From Roseibium aggregatum (GTDB taxonomy: Bacteria; Pseudomonadota; Alphaproteobacteria; Rhizobiales; Stappiaceae): 64,000 bases of DNA. Where the stretch lies: the NCBI RefSeq assembly GCF_017309185.1, contig NZ_JAEKJZ010000001.1, forward strand, positions 868,001 to 932,000, read 5' to 3'. Made by a program: the position numbers and the translations under genes. The notes beneath the pieces were generated by a model. That model saw only the letters and a list, made by a program, of their open reading frames with translations. It had not been told where the DNA came from and did not search any database. Each line of letters begins with the position of its first letter. Position 1 is the first letter of the stretch. This document shows, in pieces, positions 35,708 to 45,360 of this stretch.

Positions 35708-37216
35708 ATGACTTTTACACCGCACGGAAAAAATCTGGTTGCCGGAGACTGGGTTGCGAGCGACGCGACCTTCGCCTCGCAGCCGGCTCAGGGCGCGTCT
35801 TTCAACTTTTCCAACGGGACCGCGGCTCAGGTGGATGAGGCCTGCAAGGCGGCCGAGGAAGCCTTCTGGACCTTCGGTTATTCCTCAAGGGAAGACCGCG
35901 CGAAGTTCCTGAACACCATTGCCGACGAGATCGAGGCGCGCGCCGACGCGATCACCGAGATCGGTACTTCCGAAACCGGCCTGCCGCAGGCGCGCCTTCA
36001 GGGCGAGCGCGGCCGCACCACCGGCCAGCTCCGTCTGTTCGCGTCTCATATCCTGAAGGGCGACTATCTCGACAAGCAACACGACGAGGCCCTGCCGGAC
36101 CGCCAGCCGCTGCCGCGCCCGGACCTGAAGCTGGTCCAGCGTCCCATCGGCCCGGTGGCCGTCTTCGGAGCGTCCAACTTCCCGCTCGCCTTTTCCACCG
36201 CCGGCGGCGACACCGCTTCAGCCCTGGCGGCCGGCTGCCCGGTCGTGGTGCGCGGCCATCCGGCCCATCCGGGTACCGGCGAGATCGTTGCCGAGGCGAT
36301 TGCGGCAGCGGTCAAGTCCTGCGGTCCCCATCCGGGCGTCTTCTCCTTCATCCAGGGAGAAGGCTTCGAGGTCGGTCAGGCGCTGGTCCAACACCCGCTG
36401 ATCACGGCTGTTGGCTTCACCGGCTCCCTGCGCGGCGGCCGGGCGCTCTACGATCTCTGCGCAAAGCGTCCCGTGCCGATCCCCTTCTTCGGAGAGCTTG
36501 GTTCCGTCAACCCGATGTTCTGCCTGCCTGAGGCGATTTCCGCCCGGGGCGAGGCCATGGCCAAGGGCTGGGCCGGGTCGCTGACCATGGGCGCGGGCCA
36601 GTTCTGCACCAACCCGGCCGTTGCCCTGGTCCTGGAAGGAGCCGAGGGCGATGCCTTCGTCAAGACGGCTGTAGACGCTCTTGCTGAGATTGGCGAGCAG
36701 ACCATGCTCACCGACGGTATCGCGTCTGCCTATCGAAGCGGGGTCAAGCGCGTTGCCGCCCATAGCGGCGTGCGCGAGCTGATCGGCACCGCCTGCGAAA
36801 CCCGTAACGCCAAGCCCTATCTCTTCGAGACCACCGGCGATGCCTGGCTCGCCGACGAGGAGCTGGGCGAGGAAGTCTTCGGCCCGCTCGCCATCGTCGT
36901 GCGCGTCAAGGACGAGGTTCAGCTGATCGAAATCGCCAAGGGTCTGGAAGGCCAGCTCACCTGCACCCTGCACATGGACGAGGCCGACACGGCTCTCGCA
37001 GCCATGCTGATGCCGATCCTGGAACGCAAGGCGGGCCGGGTTCTTGCCAACGGCTTTCCGACCGGTGTGGAAGTCGCCGACGCCATGGTCCACGGCGGCC
37101 CTTACCCGGCCTCCACCAATTTCGGCGCGACCTCCGTCGGCACGCTGGCCATCCGCCGCTTCCTGCGCCCGGTCTGCTTCCAGAACATCCCGGTGGGTCT
37201 GGTTCCGGAGTGGTGA
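35708..37216 (+). CDS. 2,5-dioxovalerate (alpha-ketoglutaric semialdehyde) dehydrogenase
   Basis: A 502-residue aldehyde dehydrogenase oxidising 2,5-dioxopentanoate to 2-oxoglutarate, the last step of the pathway. Catalytic residues are Glu in FFGELGSVNP and Cys in MGAGQFCTNPAV. The coenzyme loop is AVFGASNFPLAFSTAGGD and the phosphate contact is FTGSLRGGRAL. The FGASNFPLAFS and GQFCTNP variants are typical of KGSADH rather than general ALDH. It closes the operon. Confidence 0.92.
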   Translation: MTFTPHGKNLVAGDWVASDATFASQPAQGASFNFSNGTAAQVDEACKAAEEAFWTFGYSSREDRAKFLNTIADEIEARADAITEIGTSETGLPQARLQGERGRTTGQLRLFASHILKGDYLDKQHDEALPDRQPLPRPDLKLVQRPIGPVAVFGASNFPLAFSTAGGDTASALAAGCPVVVRGHPAHPGTGEIVAEAIAAAVKSCGPHPGVFSFIQGEGFEVGQALVQHPLITAVGFTGSLRGGRALYDLCAKRPVPIPFFGELGSVNPMFCLPEAISARGEAMAKGWAGSLTMGAGQFCTNPAVALVLEGAEGDAFVKTAVDALAEIGEQTMLTDGIASAYRSGVKRVAAHSGVRELIGTACETRNAKPYLFETTGDAWLADEELGEEVFGPLAIVVRVKDEVQLIEIAKGLEGQLTCTLHMDEADTALAAMLMPILERKAGRVLANGFPTGVEVADAMVHGGPYPASTNFGATSVGTLAIRRFLRPVCFQNIPVGLVPEW

Positions 37217-37277
37217 GGTAGAAACCGTCCCGCACAGGGCTTGCGGTGGCCGGAGCCCTGTTGAGGTCATGAATTGC

Positions 37278-37319
37278 TTGTCATCCCGGCTCTCCGCTTC
37301 GCTGCGGCCGGGATGACAA
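37278..37319 (+). terminator. inverted repeat ending the arabinose operon
   Basis: A perfect 13-bp stem TTGTCATCCCGGC/GCCGGGATGACAA around a 16-base loop lies 61 bases after the dehydrogenase stop. No T run follows, so it may be a REP-type element that ends or stabilises the transcript. Confidence 0.6.
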
Positions 37320-37833
37320 ATGACTGAGTATGGTGGCAGAAAAGGAGCCTGCTGCGGCGTTTCAGTTTTGCCTTCCGCTCCAGACAGCTTCGACATCCAC
37401 TGTCTCGATCCGGAAGTCCGTTGCCGCAACTTCAACGTAGGCCAGTCCGTGAAGGAAGAGGCGGAAATATCTCACGTCGCCCAATTCCACTTTGGGGGGG
37501 GGGGCGCCGCCAACCAGTTGATCAATCCGCATCGTATCGAACGGGGCCGCAGAGATCTCAATCGAATTGTTCTCGCCCATGCGCGTCCATACGCATCAAT
37601 CCGGAACGGCGGCCACAAGCTCCAATTAACCTCTCCCGACGGGAGAGGTCGGCGCTCGCGCCGGGTTAGGCGACAGATCTGTCGTAATATCTCATGCGCT
37701 TGGCCCCCTCACCACAGCCTTTTCCATGGGAGGGGGAGTTTGGCAGTGTCAAAAATCATTTTCCTGCCCTCTAGGCCGGAACTGCACAAGCGTTGAGAAA
37801 CCGGTTCGCTTAGCCCGAGGGGAGAAGCGGTCC
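37320..37833. repeat. intergenic region with G11 tract and palindromic repeat remnants
   Basis: This stretch between two convergent operons holds a run of 11 G (37494-37504), a hairpin CCTCTCCC-GAC-GGGAGAGG (37630-37648) followed by GCGCTCGCGCC, and a partner CCCCCTCAC...GGGAGGGGGAG segment near 37701-37738. Repeats of this sort are common in Hyphomicrobiales. A 72-codon minus-strand frame (37362-37580) crosses the G tract but has no ribosome site, and I do not call it a gene. Confidence 0.5.
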
Positions 37834-38994
37834 TTACCCCTCCAGCTTGACCCAGGCCGCGTTCTTAGCCGAAGAGCGCACACACGCGTCTACGAAGCGG
37901 ACCCCGGCGAGACCGTCACCGATGCCCGGGACCAGGCTAACCGTCTCCTGTCCGGCTTGATGGGCCCGGATGGCATCGGCGGCATCCTTGTAGAGGTTGG
38001 CGAAGCCTTCCAGATAGCCTTCCGGGTGGCCGGGGGGAACACGCGTGGCCGGTCCGATACTGGCGGACATGCCGGCTCCACCGCGCGTGATCAGACGTTT
38101 CGGCTCGCCGAATGGGGTGTAGTGCAGGTAGTTCGGGTCCTCCTGGTGCCATTCGAGGCCGCCCTTGTCGCCATAGATCCGGATCTTGAGATTGTTCTCG
38201 TTGCCGGGCGCGACCTGCGAACACCACAGCATGCCGCGCGCACCGCTGGCGTAGCGCAGCATCACGTGGGCGTTGTCGTCGACCGGACGGCCGGGAACGA
38301 AGGATTGCAGATCGGCGGCCAGGCACTCCGCCGTTTCGCCGAGGATGAACGAGGCCAGGTTGTAGGCATGGGTGCCGATGTCGCCGGTGGAACCGCCAAC
38401 CCCGGAGCGGGCGGGATCGGTGCGCCATTCGGCCTGCTTGTTGTGCTGCTCCACCGTCAGCCAGTCCTGCGGATATTCCACCTGAACCACCCGGATCGTG
38501 CCGAGATCGCCCTCCCGGACCATCTCGCGGGCCTGACGGACCATCGGATAGCCGGTGTAATTGTGGGTCAGGAAGAAGAGGGCGCTGGACTCCTCCGCCG
38601 CCCTGGCGAGTTTCTTCGCATCCGCCAGCGTCGACGTCAGCGGCTTGTCGCAGATGACGTGGATGCCGCGTTTCAAAAATGCCTTGGCGGCCGGGTAGTG
38701 CACATGGTTCGGCGTGACGATGGCGACCGCCTCGATGCCGTCCTTCAGCCGCGCCTCGCGTTTGGCCATCTCCTCGAAGGAAGAATAGATGCGGTCCTCC
38801 TTGAGGCCGAGCGCCCGGCCGGACTCCTGCGCCTTTTCCGGTGTTGACGAAAGCGCGCCGGCCACGAGATCGTAGCGTCCGTCGATGCGCGAGGCGATCC
38901 GGTGGACCGCGCCGATAAAGGCGTCCTTGCCGCCGCCGACCATTCCGAGACGAATGGGGCGTGCTTCCGGAGTTTCTTTTCCTTCAATGGCCAT
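37834..38994 (-). CDS. Gfo/Idh/MocA family oxidoreductase of the second sugar operon
   Basis: A 386-residue NAD(P)-dependent sugar or cyclitol dehydrogenase, last gene of the leftward operon. The N-terminal fold is IRLGMVGGGKDAFIGAVHR, the catalytic lysine is in VICDKPLTSTLADA, and the C-terminal domain has GGSTGDIGTHAYNLASF with the conserved Asp and His. GGAGG lies six bases before the ATG. Paired with a xylose-isomerase-like TIM barrel, such enzymes oxidise inositols, keto-sugars or glycosides. The substrate cannot be fixed here. Confidence 0.88.
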   Translation of the reverse strand: MAIEGKETPEARPIRLGMVGGGKDAFIGAVHRIASRIDGRYDLVAGALSSTPEKAQESGRALGLKEDRIYSSFEEMAKREARLKDGIEAVAIVTPNHVHYPAAKAFLKRGIHVICDKPLTSTLADAKKLARAAEESSALFFLTHNYTGYPMVRQAREMVREGDLGTIRVVQVEYPQDWLTVEQHNKQAEWRTDPARSGVGGSTGDIGTHAYNLASFILGETAECLAADLQSFVPGRPVDDNAHVMLRYASGARGMLWCSQVAPGNENNLKIRIYGDKGGLEWHQEDPNYLHYTPFGEPKRLITRGGAGMSASIGPATRVPPGHPEGYLEGFANLYKDAADAIRAHQAGQETVSLVPGIGDGLAGVRFVDACVRSSAKNAAWVKLEG

Positions 38995-39064
38995 GTCGGT
39001 CCTCCTGATTGATTTTCTGGTGCCGGATCACTTCCGGCCCCGTGCCGTCGTCTTCGCCGATCCT

Positions 39065-39203
39065 GTACCTCATCCCGAGCAGAGCCGAAGGTCCGTCTCG
39101 AAGGATGGGCGCCTGGTTCCTGCGCAATTGGTTCCTGCGCGATTGGCCCATCCTTGAAGTCGGCGCTGTGCGCCTCCTCAGCATGAAGCAGAGGGTGAGG
39201 TAC
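39065..39203. repeat. palindromic repeat with an internal 15-base tandem duplication
   Basis: Outer arms GTACCTCATCC (39065-39075) and GGGTGAGGTAC (39193-39203), and perfect inner arms AAGGATGGGC (39101-39110) and GCCCATCCTT (39146-39155), form a nested hairpin. Its tip carries TGGTTCCTGCGCAAT followed by TGGTTCCTGCGCGAT. It lies between two genes of one operon and may affect mRNA stability. Confidence 0.6.
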
Positions 39204-39251
39204 CTGAATCGCGACTGCCGCGTTTCGAGGCAACTTCTTGAAACTTCTGAT

Positions 39252-40307
39252 CTAACCGAGTCCGAGCATGGCCCGGTTGGCTGCATCATCAGTACCGCCA
39301 TCGGCAAAATCGTCAAAGGCCTTTTCGGTGACCCGGATGATGTGGTCCCTCACGAAGGCCGCGCCCTCGCGGGCTCCGTCTTCCGGGTGCTTCAGGCAGC
39401 ATTCCCACTCGACGACCGCCCAGCCGTCGAAATCGTTTGCCGCCATCTTCGAAAAGACCGCGCCGAAATCGACCTGGCCGTCGCCGAGTGACCGGAACCG
39501 TCCGGCCCGGTCGACCCAGGACTGGTAGCCGCCGTAGACGCCCTGGCGTCCGGTCGGATTGAACTCGGCGTCCTTGACATGGAACATGCCGATCCGGTCG
39601 CGGTAGATGTCGATATTGTCCAGGTAGTCGAGGCATTGCAGTACGTAATGTGACGGATCGTAGAGCATCTTGCAGCGGCTGTGGCCGCCGAGGCGCCCCA
39701 GGAACATTTCGAAGGTGATGCCGTCGTGGAGATCCTCGCCGGGATGGATTTCATAGCAGACATCGACGCCCATCTCGTCGGCATAGTCGAGGATGGGCCG
39801 CCAGCGGCGCGCAAGCTCGTCAAAGGCCGTTTCGATCAGGCCGGCCGGGCGCTGCGGCCACGGGTAGACATAGGGCCAGGCGAGCGCGCCGGAAAAGGTC
39901 GCATGGGCGGAGATGCCGAGATTGCGGCTGGCGGCCAGCGCCAGTTTGACCTGATCGACCGCCCAGGCCTGGCGGGCGGCTGGATTGCCGCGCACCTCCG
40001 GCACGGCGAACCCGTCGAATGCGGTGTCATAGGCCGGATGGACCGCCACAAGCTGGCCCTGAAGATGGGTCGAAAGTTCGGTGACCTCCACACCGTTCTC
40101 CCGGGCGATGCCGGCGAATTCCTCGCAATAGGCTTTCGAACTGGCAGCCTTCTGCAGGTCGATCAGCCGCGCGTCCCAGCTTGGGACCTGCACACCGGCA
40201 TAGCCGCAGTCGGCGGCCCATTTCGTGATCGATGCCCAGGAATTGAATGGTGCTTCGTCCGCGGCGAACTGGGCGAGAAACAGGGCGGGCCCCTTGATGG
40301 TTTTCAT
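39252..40307 (-). CDS. sugar phosphate isomerase/epimerase family protein (TIM barrel)
   Basis: A 351-residue AP_endonuc_2/xylose-isomerase-like TIM-barrel protein. Metal-site stretches are visible: CYEIHPGEDLHDG, MLYDPSHYVLQCLDY, MFHVKDAEFNPTG and WAVVEWECCLKHPEDGA, with the Glu, Asp, His and Glu ligands of the family. It likely isomerises or dehydrates a keto-sugar or cyclitol together with the Gfo/Idh/MocA enzyme downstream. A GGAG precedes the ATG. Confidence 0.88.
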   Translation of the reverse strand: MKTIKGPALFLAQFAADEAPFNSWASITKWAADCGYAGVQVPSWDARLIDLQKAASSKAYCEEFAGIARENGVEVTELSTHLQGQLVAVHPAYDTAFDGFAVPEVRGNPAARQAWAVDQVKLALAASRNLGISAHATFSGALAWPYVYPWPQRPAGLIETAFDELARRWRPILDYADEMGVDVCYEIHPGEDLHDGITFEMFLGRLGGHSRCKMLYDPSHYVLQCLDYLDNIDIYRDRIGMFHVKDAEFNPTGRQGVYGGYQSWVDRAGRFRSLGDGQVDFGAVFSKMAANDFDGWAVVEWECCLKHPEDGAREGAAFVRDHIIRVTEKAFDDFADGGTDDAANRAMLGLG

Positions 40308-40424
40308 GATTGTCTCCGGATGGGATCGCGGCTGCAGTGGGGCGCAGCGGTATCCAACTCAGCTCGAGGGAAGGCAAAGGGAGCCGGGACCCCATCGCAA
40401 AAGGCCCCGGCTCAGGTCAAGGAC

Positions 40425-41381
40425 TTAGAACGGAGATTCCGGGAAGTAGTAGCTCTCCGCGTTGTCCTTGTTGATCAGGGTCGCGCCGAGAATGTAGCGG
40501 CCGGCGACCGGACCGTTGGACTTGAAGGCACTGACCGTCAGATCCATGGCCGTTGCGATCATCGCGGGCGGGTAGAGAACGTCGACGGGCATCAGTTCGT
40601 CGCCGTCCATGATGCCCTTGATGATCTCCTTCATGCCAGCACCGCCGACCACGAACATGCCGTCGCCGTCGCGGCCGGCCTGCTTCAGGGCGGCGACCAC
40701 GCCGATGGCGATGTCGTCATCCTGCGCCCAGACTGCGTCGATATCGGGGAAGCGGGACAGGAAGTCCTGCATCACCTCGAAGCCGTCGTCGCGGTTCCAG
40801 TTGGCATGCTTGTGGTCGAGCACGTTGATGCCCGATCCCTCGATTTCCGCCATGAAGGCATCGAACCGCTCGTTGTCGATAACGGTCGGAATGCCGCGCA
40901 GGACGACGATGTTGTCGCCGTCCTTGAGACGCGTCTTCATGTATTGCGCCGACACCCGGCCGAGTTCCGGATTGTTGCCGGCGACGTAAAGATCCTCGAT
41001 GCCCGGCTGGCTGAGGCCGCGGTCAACGACCGTTATCCAGGCGCCGGAGTTCTTGACGTTCAGCACCGGGTCTGTGAGCGGCTCGGATTCGAAGGGCAGA
41101 ACGACAAGGCCATCGATCTGGTGCACGGAGACGAGGTCTTCCAGTGCGCTTGCCTGGGCTTCGGGATCCGGCGAGTTGACCAGGATCAGGTCGACATCCG
41201 GGTAAAGGGCTTCGAGCCGCTGTTCCGCCTGTTCCGCATGCCAGTTCATGCCGGCGGCCCAGGCGTGTGTCGGGGTCGGGTAGCTGACGCCGATCTTGAT
41301 TTTTTCCTGTGCGGACGCGGAGCCGGCAAAAGCCATCAAACCGGTAACCGCCATCACTCCCAGCATCTTCTTCATGTGCAT
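40425..41381 (-). CDS. sugar ABC transporter substrate-binding protein
   Basis: A 318-residue periplasmic binding protein of the ribose/galactose (Peripla_BP_4) type. The signal peptide runs to GSASAQ and the mature protein starts EKIKIGVSYPTPTHAWAAG. Sugar-contact regions include VVLPFESEPL, VDRGLSQPG and WAQDDDIAIGVV. The ATG at 41381 has GGAGGAGG just upstream; the longer TTG frame does not. Whether the ligand is a hexose or an inositol is open. Confidence 0.92.
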   Translation of the reverse strand: MHMKKMLGVMAVTGLMAFAGSASAQEKIKIGVSYPTPTHAWAAGMNWHAEQAEQRLEALYPDVDLILVNSPDPEAQASALEDLVSVHQIDGLVVLPFESEPLTDPVLNVKNSGAWITVVDRGLSQPGIEDLYVAGNNPELGRVSAQYMKTRLKDGDNIVVLRGIPTVIDNERFDAFMAEIEGSGINVLDHKHANWNRDDGFEVMQDFLSRFPDIDAVWAQDDDIAIGVVAALKQAGRDGDGMFVVGGAGMKEIIKGIMDGDELMPVDVLYPPAMIATAMDLTVSAFKSNGPVAGRYILGATLINKDNAESYYFPESPF

Positions 41382-41479
41382 TGTTTCCTCCTCCAATGCC
41401 TGCCGATTGGGCGCACTTTTTCCGTCCGGTGCGCGCCGGTCTTGAAAAGGGGACGGTCCTTTGTCTCAGATCGCCAGCG

Positions 41480-42508
41480 TCAGGATTTTCCGCGTCCTGC
41501 CAGCTTCCAGTCGCTGCGCTGCAGGAACACCGCGACGATGATGATCAGTCCCTGCATGGTTCCGTTCAGGTAATTCGAGATCAGATCGGTGAAGTTCAGG
41601 ATGTTGCCGATGGTCGTCAGGATCAGCGCGCCCAGGATCGTGCCGCCGATCCGCCCGTAGCCGCCCTTGAGCACGGTGCCGCCGATGATCACGGCCGCAA
41701 TGGCCTCCAGCTCCCAGAGGACGCCCGTCGAGGCGGAGGCCGAGCCGAGGCGCGGCACGTAGATGATCGTGGCGAAGGCGACGCAGAGGCCCTGAATGAC
41801 ATAGGTCAGCGTCTTCACCCGGTCGACGTTGATGGCGGAGTAGCGTGCGACTGCCTCGTTGGACCCGATGGCCGTACAGTAGCGCCCGAAGGCCGTCCGG
41901 TTGAGCAGCAGCCAGCCGCAGATGGCAACCGCGATGAACACCCAGACAGGGAAGGGCAGGCCCAGGAAGGAGTCGTAATAGACCGGCCGGTAGGTGCCGC
42001 GCACGTCGAAATCGAGCGAAAGCGTACCGCCGTCGGCGAAATAGGTGACCAGGGAGCGGTAGATGCCCATGGTGCCGAGCGTGACGATGAAGGCCTCGAT
42101 CTTGCCCTTTGTGGTCAGCGCCCCGTTGATCCAGCCGGCACCGATGCCGAGGATGACCGCCACGCCGCAGCCGAGCAGCACGGTCGGAACGCCGGTTCCC
42201 AGTGTCTCGACGGCACCGTCCATGACGATGATCATGACGCCGGCAATGGCGGCGGCCATGGAACCGACCGAAAGATCGATGCCGCCTGCGGTGATGACGA
42301 ACGTCGCACCGACCGCGATGATGCCGATGAAGGCGGAGCGGGTCAGCAGGTTGGTCAGATTACCTTCGCTGATGAAGGCCGGGTTCAAGAGGAACCCGAT
42401 GATGCACAGGATCAGGAGGGCGACCGCTGGACCGAGGGTCTTGAGGTCGACGGTGGGGCGGCGGGGCTTGCTGGTGGCCGTGTTGTCGGACGCGGTCATC
42501 ATGGTCAA
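41480..42508 (-). CDS. sugar ABC transporter permease
   Basis: A 342-residue inner-membrane permease of the RbsC/BPD_transp_2 family with about ten membrane segments. Signatures are [40 protein letters not shown] and [23 protein letters not shown]. Translation starts at a TTG overlapping the ATPase stop or at the ATG two codons later; GAGGAA fits the TTG. It forms the channel for the binding protein encoded next. Confidence 0.93.
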   Translation of the reverse strand: MTMMTASDNTATSKPRRPTVDLKTLGPAVALLILCIIGFLLNPAFISEGNLTNLLTRSAFIGIIAVGATFVITAGGIDLSVGSMAAAIAGVMIIVMDGAVETLGTGVPTVLLGCGVAVILGIGAGWINGALTTKGKIEAFIVTLGTMGIYRSLVTYFADGGTLSLDFDVRGTYRPVYYDSFLGLPFPVWVFIAVAICGWLLLNRTAFGRYCTAIGSNEAVARYSAINVDRVKTLTYVIQGLCVAFATIIYVPRLGSASASTGVLWELEAIAAVIIGGTVLKGGYGRIGGTILGALILTTIGNILNFTDLISNYLNGTMQGLIIIVAVFLQRSDWKLAGRGKS

Positions 42509-44028
42509 TGGAGTTCCTCCCGTTTCAGCCCGGCGGCGTAGCGCATGATTTCGTTTTCGTTGATACGGTCACCGCTGAGGATCCCGGTGATGCGGCCTTC
42601 GCGCATGACCGCCACCCGGTGGCAGATGCCGATGATCTCCGGCATTTCGGACGAGATGACCACAACGGAGACCCCGTCTGCGGCAAGGGCTGCGATGAAA
42701 TGATAGATCTGCTGCTTGGTGCCGACGTCGATGCCGCGCGTGGGCTCGTCGATGATGACGATCTTCGGGTCGCACTCCATGATCTTGGCGAGCAGGAGCT
42801 TCTGCTGGTTGCCGCCGGACAGCTTGCCGACGGTGATCTCCTCGTCCAGGGCACGGACATCGAAGCGGCGGATCGCGCGTTTCAGGGCGGTTTCTTCCGC
42901 CTTCGTGTCGATCGCGAAATTCTTCACGAATTTCGGCAGGGCGAACAGCGTCAGGTTCGGCCGCATCTTCTTGTCCAGGAGCAAGCCCTTTTCCTTGCGG
43001 TCCTTGGTCAGATAGGCAAGGCCGGCATCGCGGGCGTCGGCGACGTTCATGTGGCGGACCTCCCTGCCGAAAAGGCGGACGCTCCCGCCTTCGATGGGGG
43101 CGAGGCCGCAGATCGCCTCGAAGACGGCCGTCCGGCCGGAGCCGATCAGGCCTGAGAAACCGAGAATTTCTCCGCGTCGCAGCGTAAAGCTGACGTCCCG
43201 GACCGATGGGGCCACGAGATTCCGGACATCCAGAACGACTTCCGCATCGACATCCGCTTCGTCCATCGGCGGGTAGAGGTCGGAGAGCTCCCGGCCGACC
43301 ATCATCTGTGCCATCAGGTCCGGGGTCAGGTCCTTCGACGGGCGGGTGTCGATCCACTGGCCGTCGCGCAGGATGGTTACCCGGTCGGCAATGGCCTTCA
43401 CCTCGTTGAGCTTGTGGGAGACGAAAATGATGCCCACGCCGCCTTGTTTCAGCTTCTCGACCTGACGGAAGAAGACCTCCGTCTCCTCTTCGGTCAGGAC
43501 GGCGGTGGGCTCGTCCATGATGAGAATGCGCGCGTTGCGGCTGACGGCCTTGACGATCTCGACCATCTGCTTCTGGGCGATGGTAAGGTCGGAGATCCGG
43601 TCGGTCGGCGAAATGCCGAGGCCGATCTCGTCGAGGTGCCTCTGGACGATGGCGCGCATGGCCTTGCGGTCGAGCAGTCCGTGCGATTTCAGCTCGCGGC
43701 CGAGGAAGACGTTTTCTTCCACGGTCATCTGTTCGGCGAGATTGAGTTCCTGGTGAATGAGAACGATGCCGAGCTTTTCCGAGGCGCCGTTCGGGGGCAG
43801 GGAGACGCTCTTGCCGTCGAGCCGGATCTGTCCCGAGGTCGGGTCATGGAACCCGGACAGGATCTTCATCAGGGTCGATTTGCCGGCACCGTTCTCGCCG
43901 ATCAGCGCATGAACCTCGCCGGGGCGGATATCCATGCTGACACTGAAGAGAACCGGAACCGGGCCGAACGACTTGCTGATGTTGACAGCTTCGATGACCG
44001 CCGCCGAAGCGGACGTTTCCAGTGACAT
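42505..44028 (-). CDS. sugar ABC transporter ATP-binding protein
   Basis: A 507-residue duplicated ABC ATPase. The first half has [27 protein letters not shown] and [11 protein letters not shown]. The second half has [31 protein letters not shown] and [14 protein letters not shown]. The ATG at 44028 was chosen because GGGAGG precedes it by about ten bases; the 38 extra codons upstream lie in the operator region. It is the first gene of the operon controlled from 44084-44159. Confidence 0.94.
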   Translation of the reverse strand: MSLETSASAAVIEAVNISKSFGPVPVLFSVSMDIRPGEVHALIGENGAGKSTLMKILSGFHDPTSGQIRLDGKSVSLPPNGASEKLGIVLIHQELNLAEQMTVEENVFLGRELKSHGLLDRKAMRAIVQRHLDEIGLGISPTDRISDLTIAQKQMVEIVKAVSRNARILIMDEPTAVLTEEETEVFFRQVEKLKQGGVGIIFVSHKLNEVKAIADRVTILRDGQWIDTRPSKDLTPDLMAQMMVGRELSDLYPPMDEADVDAEVVLDVRNLVAPSVRDVSFTLRRGEILGFSGLIGSGRTAVFEAICGLAPIEGGSVRLFGREVRHMNVADARDAGLAYLTKDRKEKGLLLDKKMRPNLTLFALPKFVKNFAIDTKAEETALKRAIRRFDVRALDEEITVGKLSGGNQQKLLLAKIMECDPKIVIIDEPTRGIDVGTKQQIYHFIAALAADGVSVVVISSEMPEIIGICHRVAVMREGRITGILSGDRINENEIMRYAAGLKREELH

Positions 44029-44083
44029 TATTATTTTCCTCCCAGGCGCTGCCGTGTTCTCCCGAGTTGGCGCCATACTATTC

Positions 44084-44159
44084 ATGTAATCGTTTTCATT
44101 GGGCGTGTAAACCTTTACATTTGGTTGTGTAAACCTTTTCACAAAGCGCTTAAGCGCTT
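44084..44159. promoter_or_regulatory. cluster of palindromic operators between the sugar operon and its LacI-type regulator
   Basis: Four sites are packed into 76 bases: ATGTAATCGTTTTCAT (44084-44099, imperfect around CG), TGTAAACCTTTACA (44106-44119), TGTAAACCTTTTCACA (44128-44143) and the perfect 16-bp palindrome AAGCGCTTAAGCGCTT (44144-44159). The central CG and flanking AT-rich half-sites of the first are typical of LacI/GalR operators. The three TGTAA-type sites and the AAGCGCTT site are different families, so a second regulator may also bind here. Confidence 0.65.
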
Positions 44160-44231
44160 ATACAGCGTCATGAAGCTTGAGATTCAGGGACTTATCGAAT
44201 GCACGCGGTGCAGCAAGGTCGAGGCTGAAAA

Positions 44232-45269
44232 ATGACCGGTCCGGTGGAGCGCCCGGCGACGATCGAGGATGTGGCAAAGCTTGCGGGCGTGTCCATCGCG
44301 ACCGTCAGTCGCGCGCTGCGCTCGCCGGAAAAGGTCGCCGAGAGCACCCGCAAGAAGGTGACCGCCGCGATTGCCCGCACAGGCTATACCGCGAACGCCA
44401 TGGCGCAGAACCTGCGCATGCAACGTTCGCAGATGGTGCTGGTCCTGGCGTCCTCCATCGCCGACCCGAATTTCGCGGGCATCCTGACGGGACTGGAAAA
44501 GGCCGCCGCGGACCGGGGCTACGGCGTCCTGATCGGCAACACCGAGGGAACGCCCGGGCTCGAACAGAACTACCTGCGTTTCCTGTCGACGGGCATGGCC
44601 GACGGACTGTTGCTTCTGACGGGGCATATCCCGGTCGCCGGCCAGCCGCCGACCCAACTGGCGGCCCTGCCGCCCATCGTCGCCACGGAGAAGCCGGTCT
44701 CCAATCCGGACATCAGCTATGTCGGCGTCGACGACGTTGCCTCGGCGAAAGTGGCGACCGAATACCTGATCTCGCTCGGCCACCGGCGGATCACCTACAT
44801 CTCCGGCGGTCCGGCCGATATCCGCTCCGATCTCCGTCATTCCGGTTATCGCCAGGGCTTGCGGGAATCGCCGGAAAACCTGCGCGACTGGCGGGTGGAC
44901 GGCGACGGATCCAGCGAGAGCGGCCGGGCGGCGGTGGAACGGCTCTTCATCAAGGACGACCTGCCGACGGCCTTCTTCTGCTTCAACGACAACACTGCCA
45001 TCGGCGTGATTTCCGCCCTTCAGCTGCGCGGCTACCGGGTTCCGGAAGATTTTTCCGTGCTCGGGTTCGACGATATTCCCTTCGCCAGCAATATTTCGCC
45101 CGGCCTCACCACCATTCGCCAGCCCCGCCACCACATCGGCGAAAAGGCGATGACCATCCTGCTCGACAAGCTCGCGAACCGTTCCCTGCCGCCCCAGCGT
45201 CACCTGCTGCACGGCGACCTCGTGGTGCGCGAAAGCTGCGCGGGGATATCGCGGAAGCGGGTGGGGTAG
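44232..45269 (+). CDS. LacI-family transcriptional regulator
   Basis: A 345-residue regulator. The N-terminal HTH ([20 protein letters not shown]) and hinge ([21 protein letters not shown]) are textbook LacI, and the effector domain ends in [21 protein letters not shown]. It is read divergently from the sugar ABC operon and most likely represses it until the transported sugar or a derivative binds. The recognition helix [10 protein letters not shown] favours CG-centred operators. Confidence 0.94.
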   Translation: MTGPVERPATIEDVAKLAGVSIATVSRALRSPEKVAESTRKKVTAAIARTGYTANAMAQNLRMQRSQMVLVLASSIADPNFAGILTGLEKAAADRGYGVLIGNTEGTPGLEQNYLRFLSTGMADGLLLLTGHIPVAGQPPTQLAALPPIVATEKPVSNPDISYVGVDDVASAKVATEYLISLGHRRITYISGGPADIRSDLRHSGYRQGLRESPENLRDWRVDGDGSSESGRAAVERLFIKDDLPTAFFCFNDNTAIGVISALQLRGYRVPEDFSVLGFDDIPFASNISPGLTTIRQPRHHIGEKAMTILLDKLANRSLPPQRHLLHGDLVVRESCAGISRKRVG

Positions 45270-45293
45270 GGCAGCTCTCAATCTCCGGAAATG

Positions 45294-45340
45294 GTCATTC
45301 CGGATCGGCGCGCAGGCGGGCTGCACTTGTCCGGAATGAC
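45294..45340. repeat. short copy of the GTCATTCCGG palindromic repeat
   Basis: GTCATTCCGG (45294-45303) pairs with CCGGAATGAC (45331-45340), and GTGCAGC-type sequence lies inside. It stands between the convergent lacI-type and DUF2585 genes and could terminate both. It shares ends with the longer copies at 17874 and 47729. Confidence 0.65.
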
Positions 45341-45360
45341 GTCGCAGGCAGGTCGGCCCC

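Noticed and set aside
37362..37580. 72-codon minus-strand frame in the gap after the arabinose operon
   Set aside because: It reads like a possible protein but has no ribosome site, crosses a G11 tract and matches nothing I recognise.
39681..41573. 630-codon plus-strand frame across the second sugar operon
   Set aside because: It runs antisense through three well-supported genes and their intergenic gaps.
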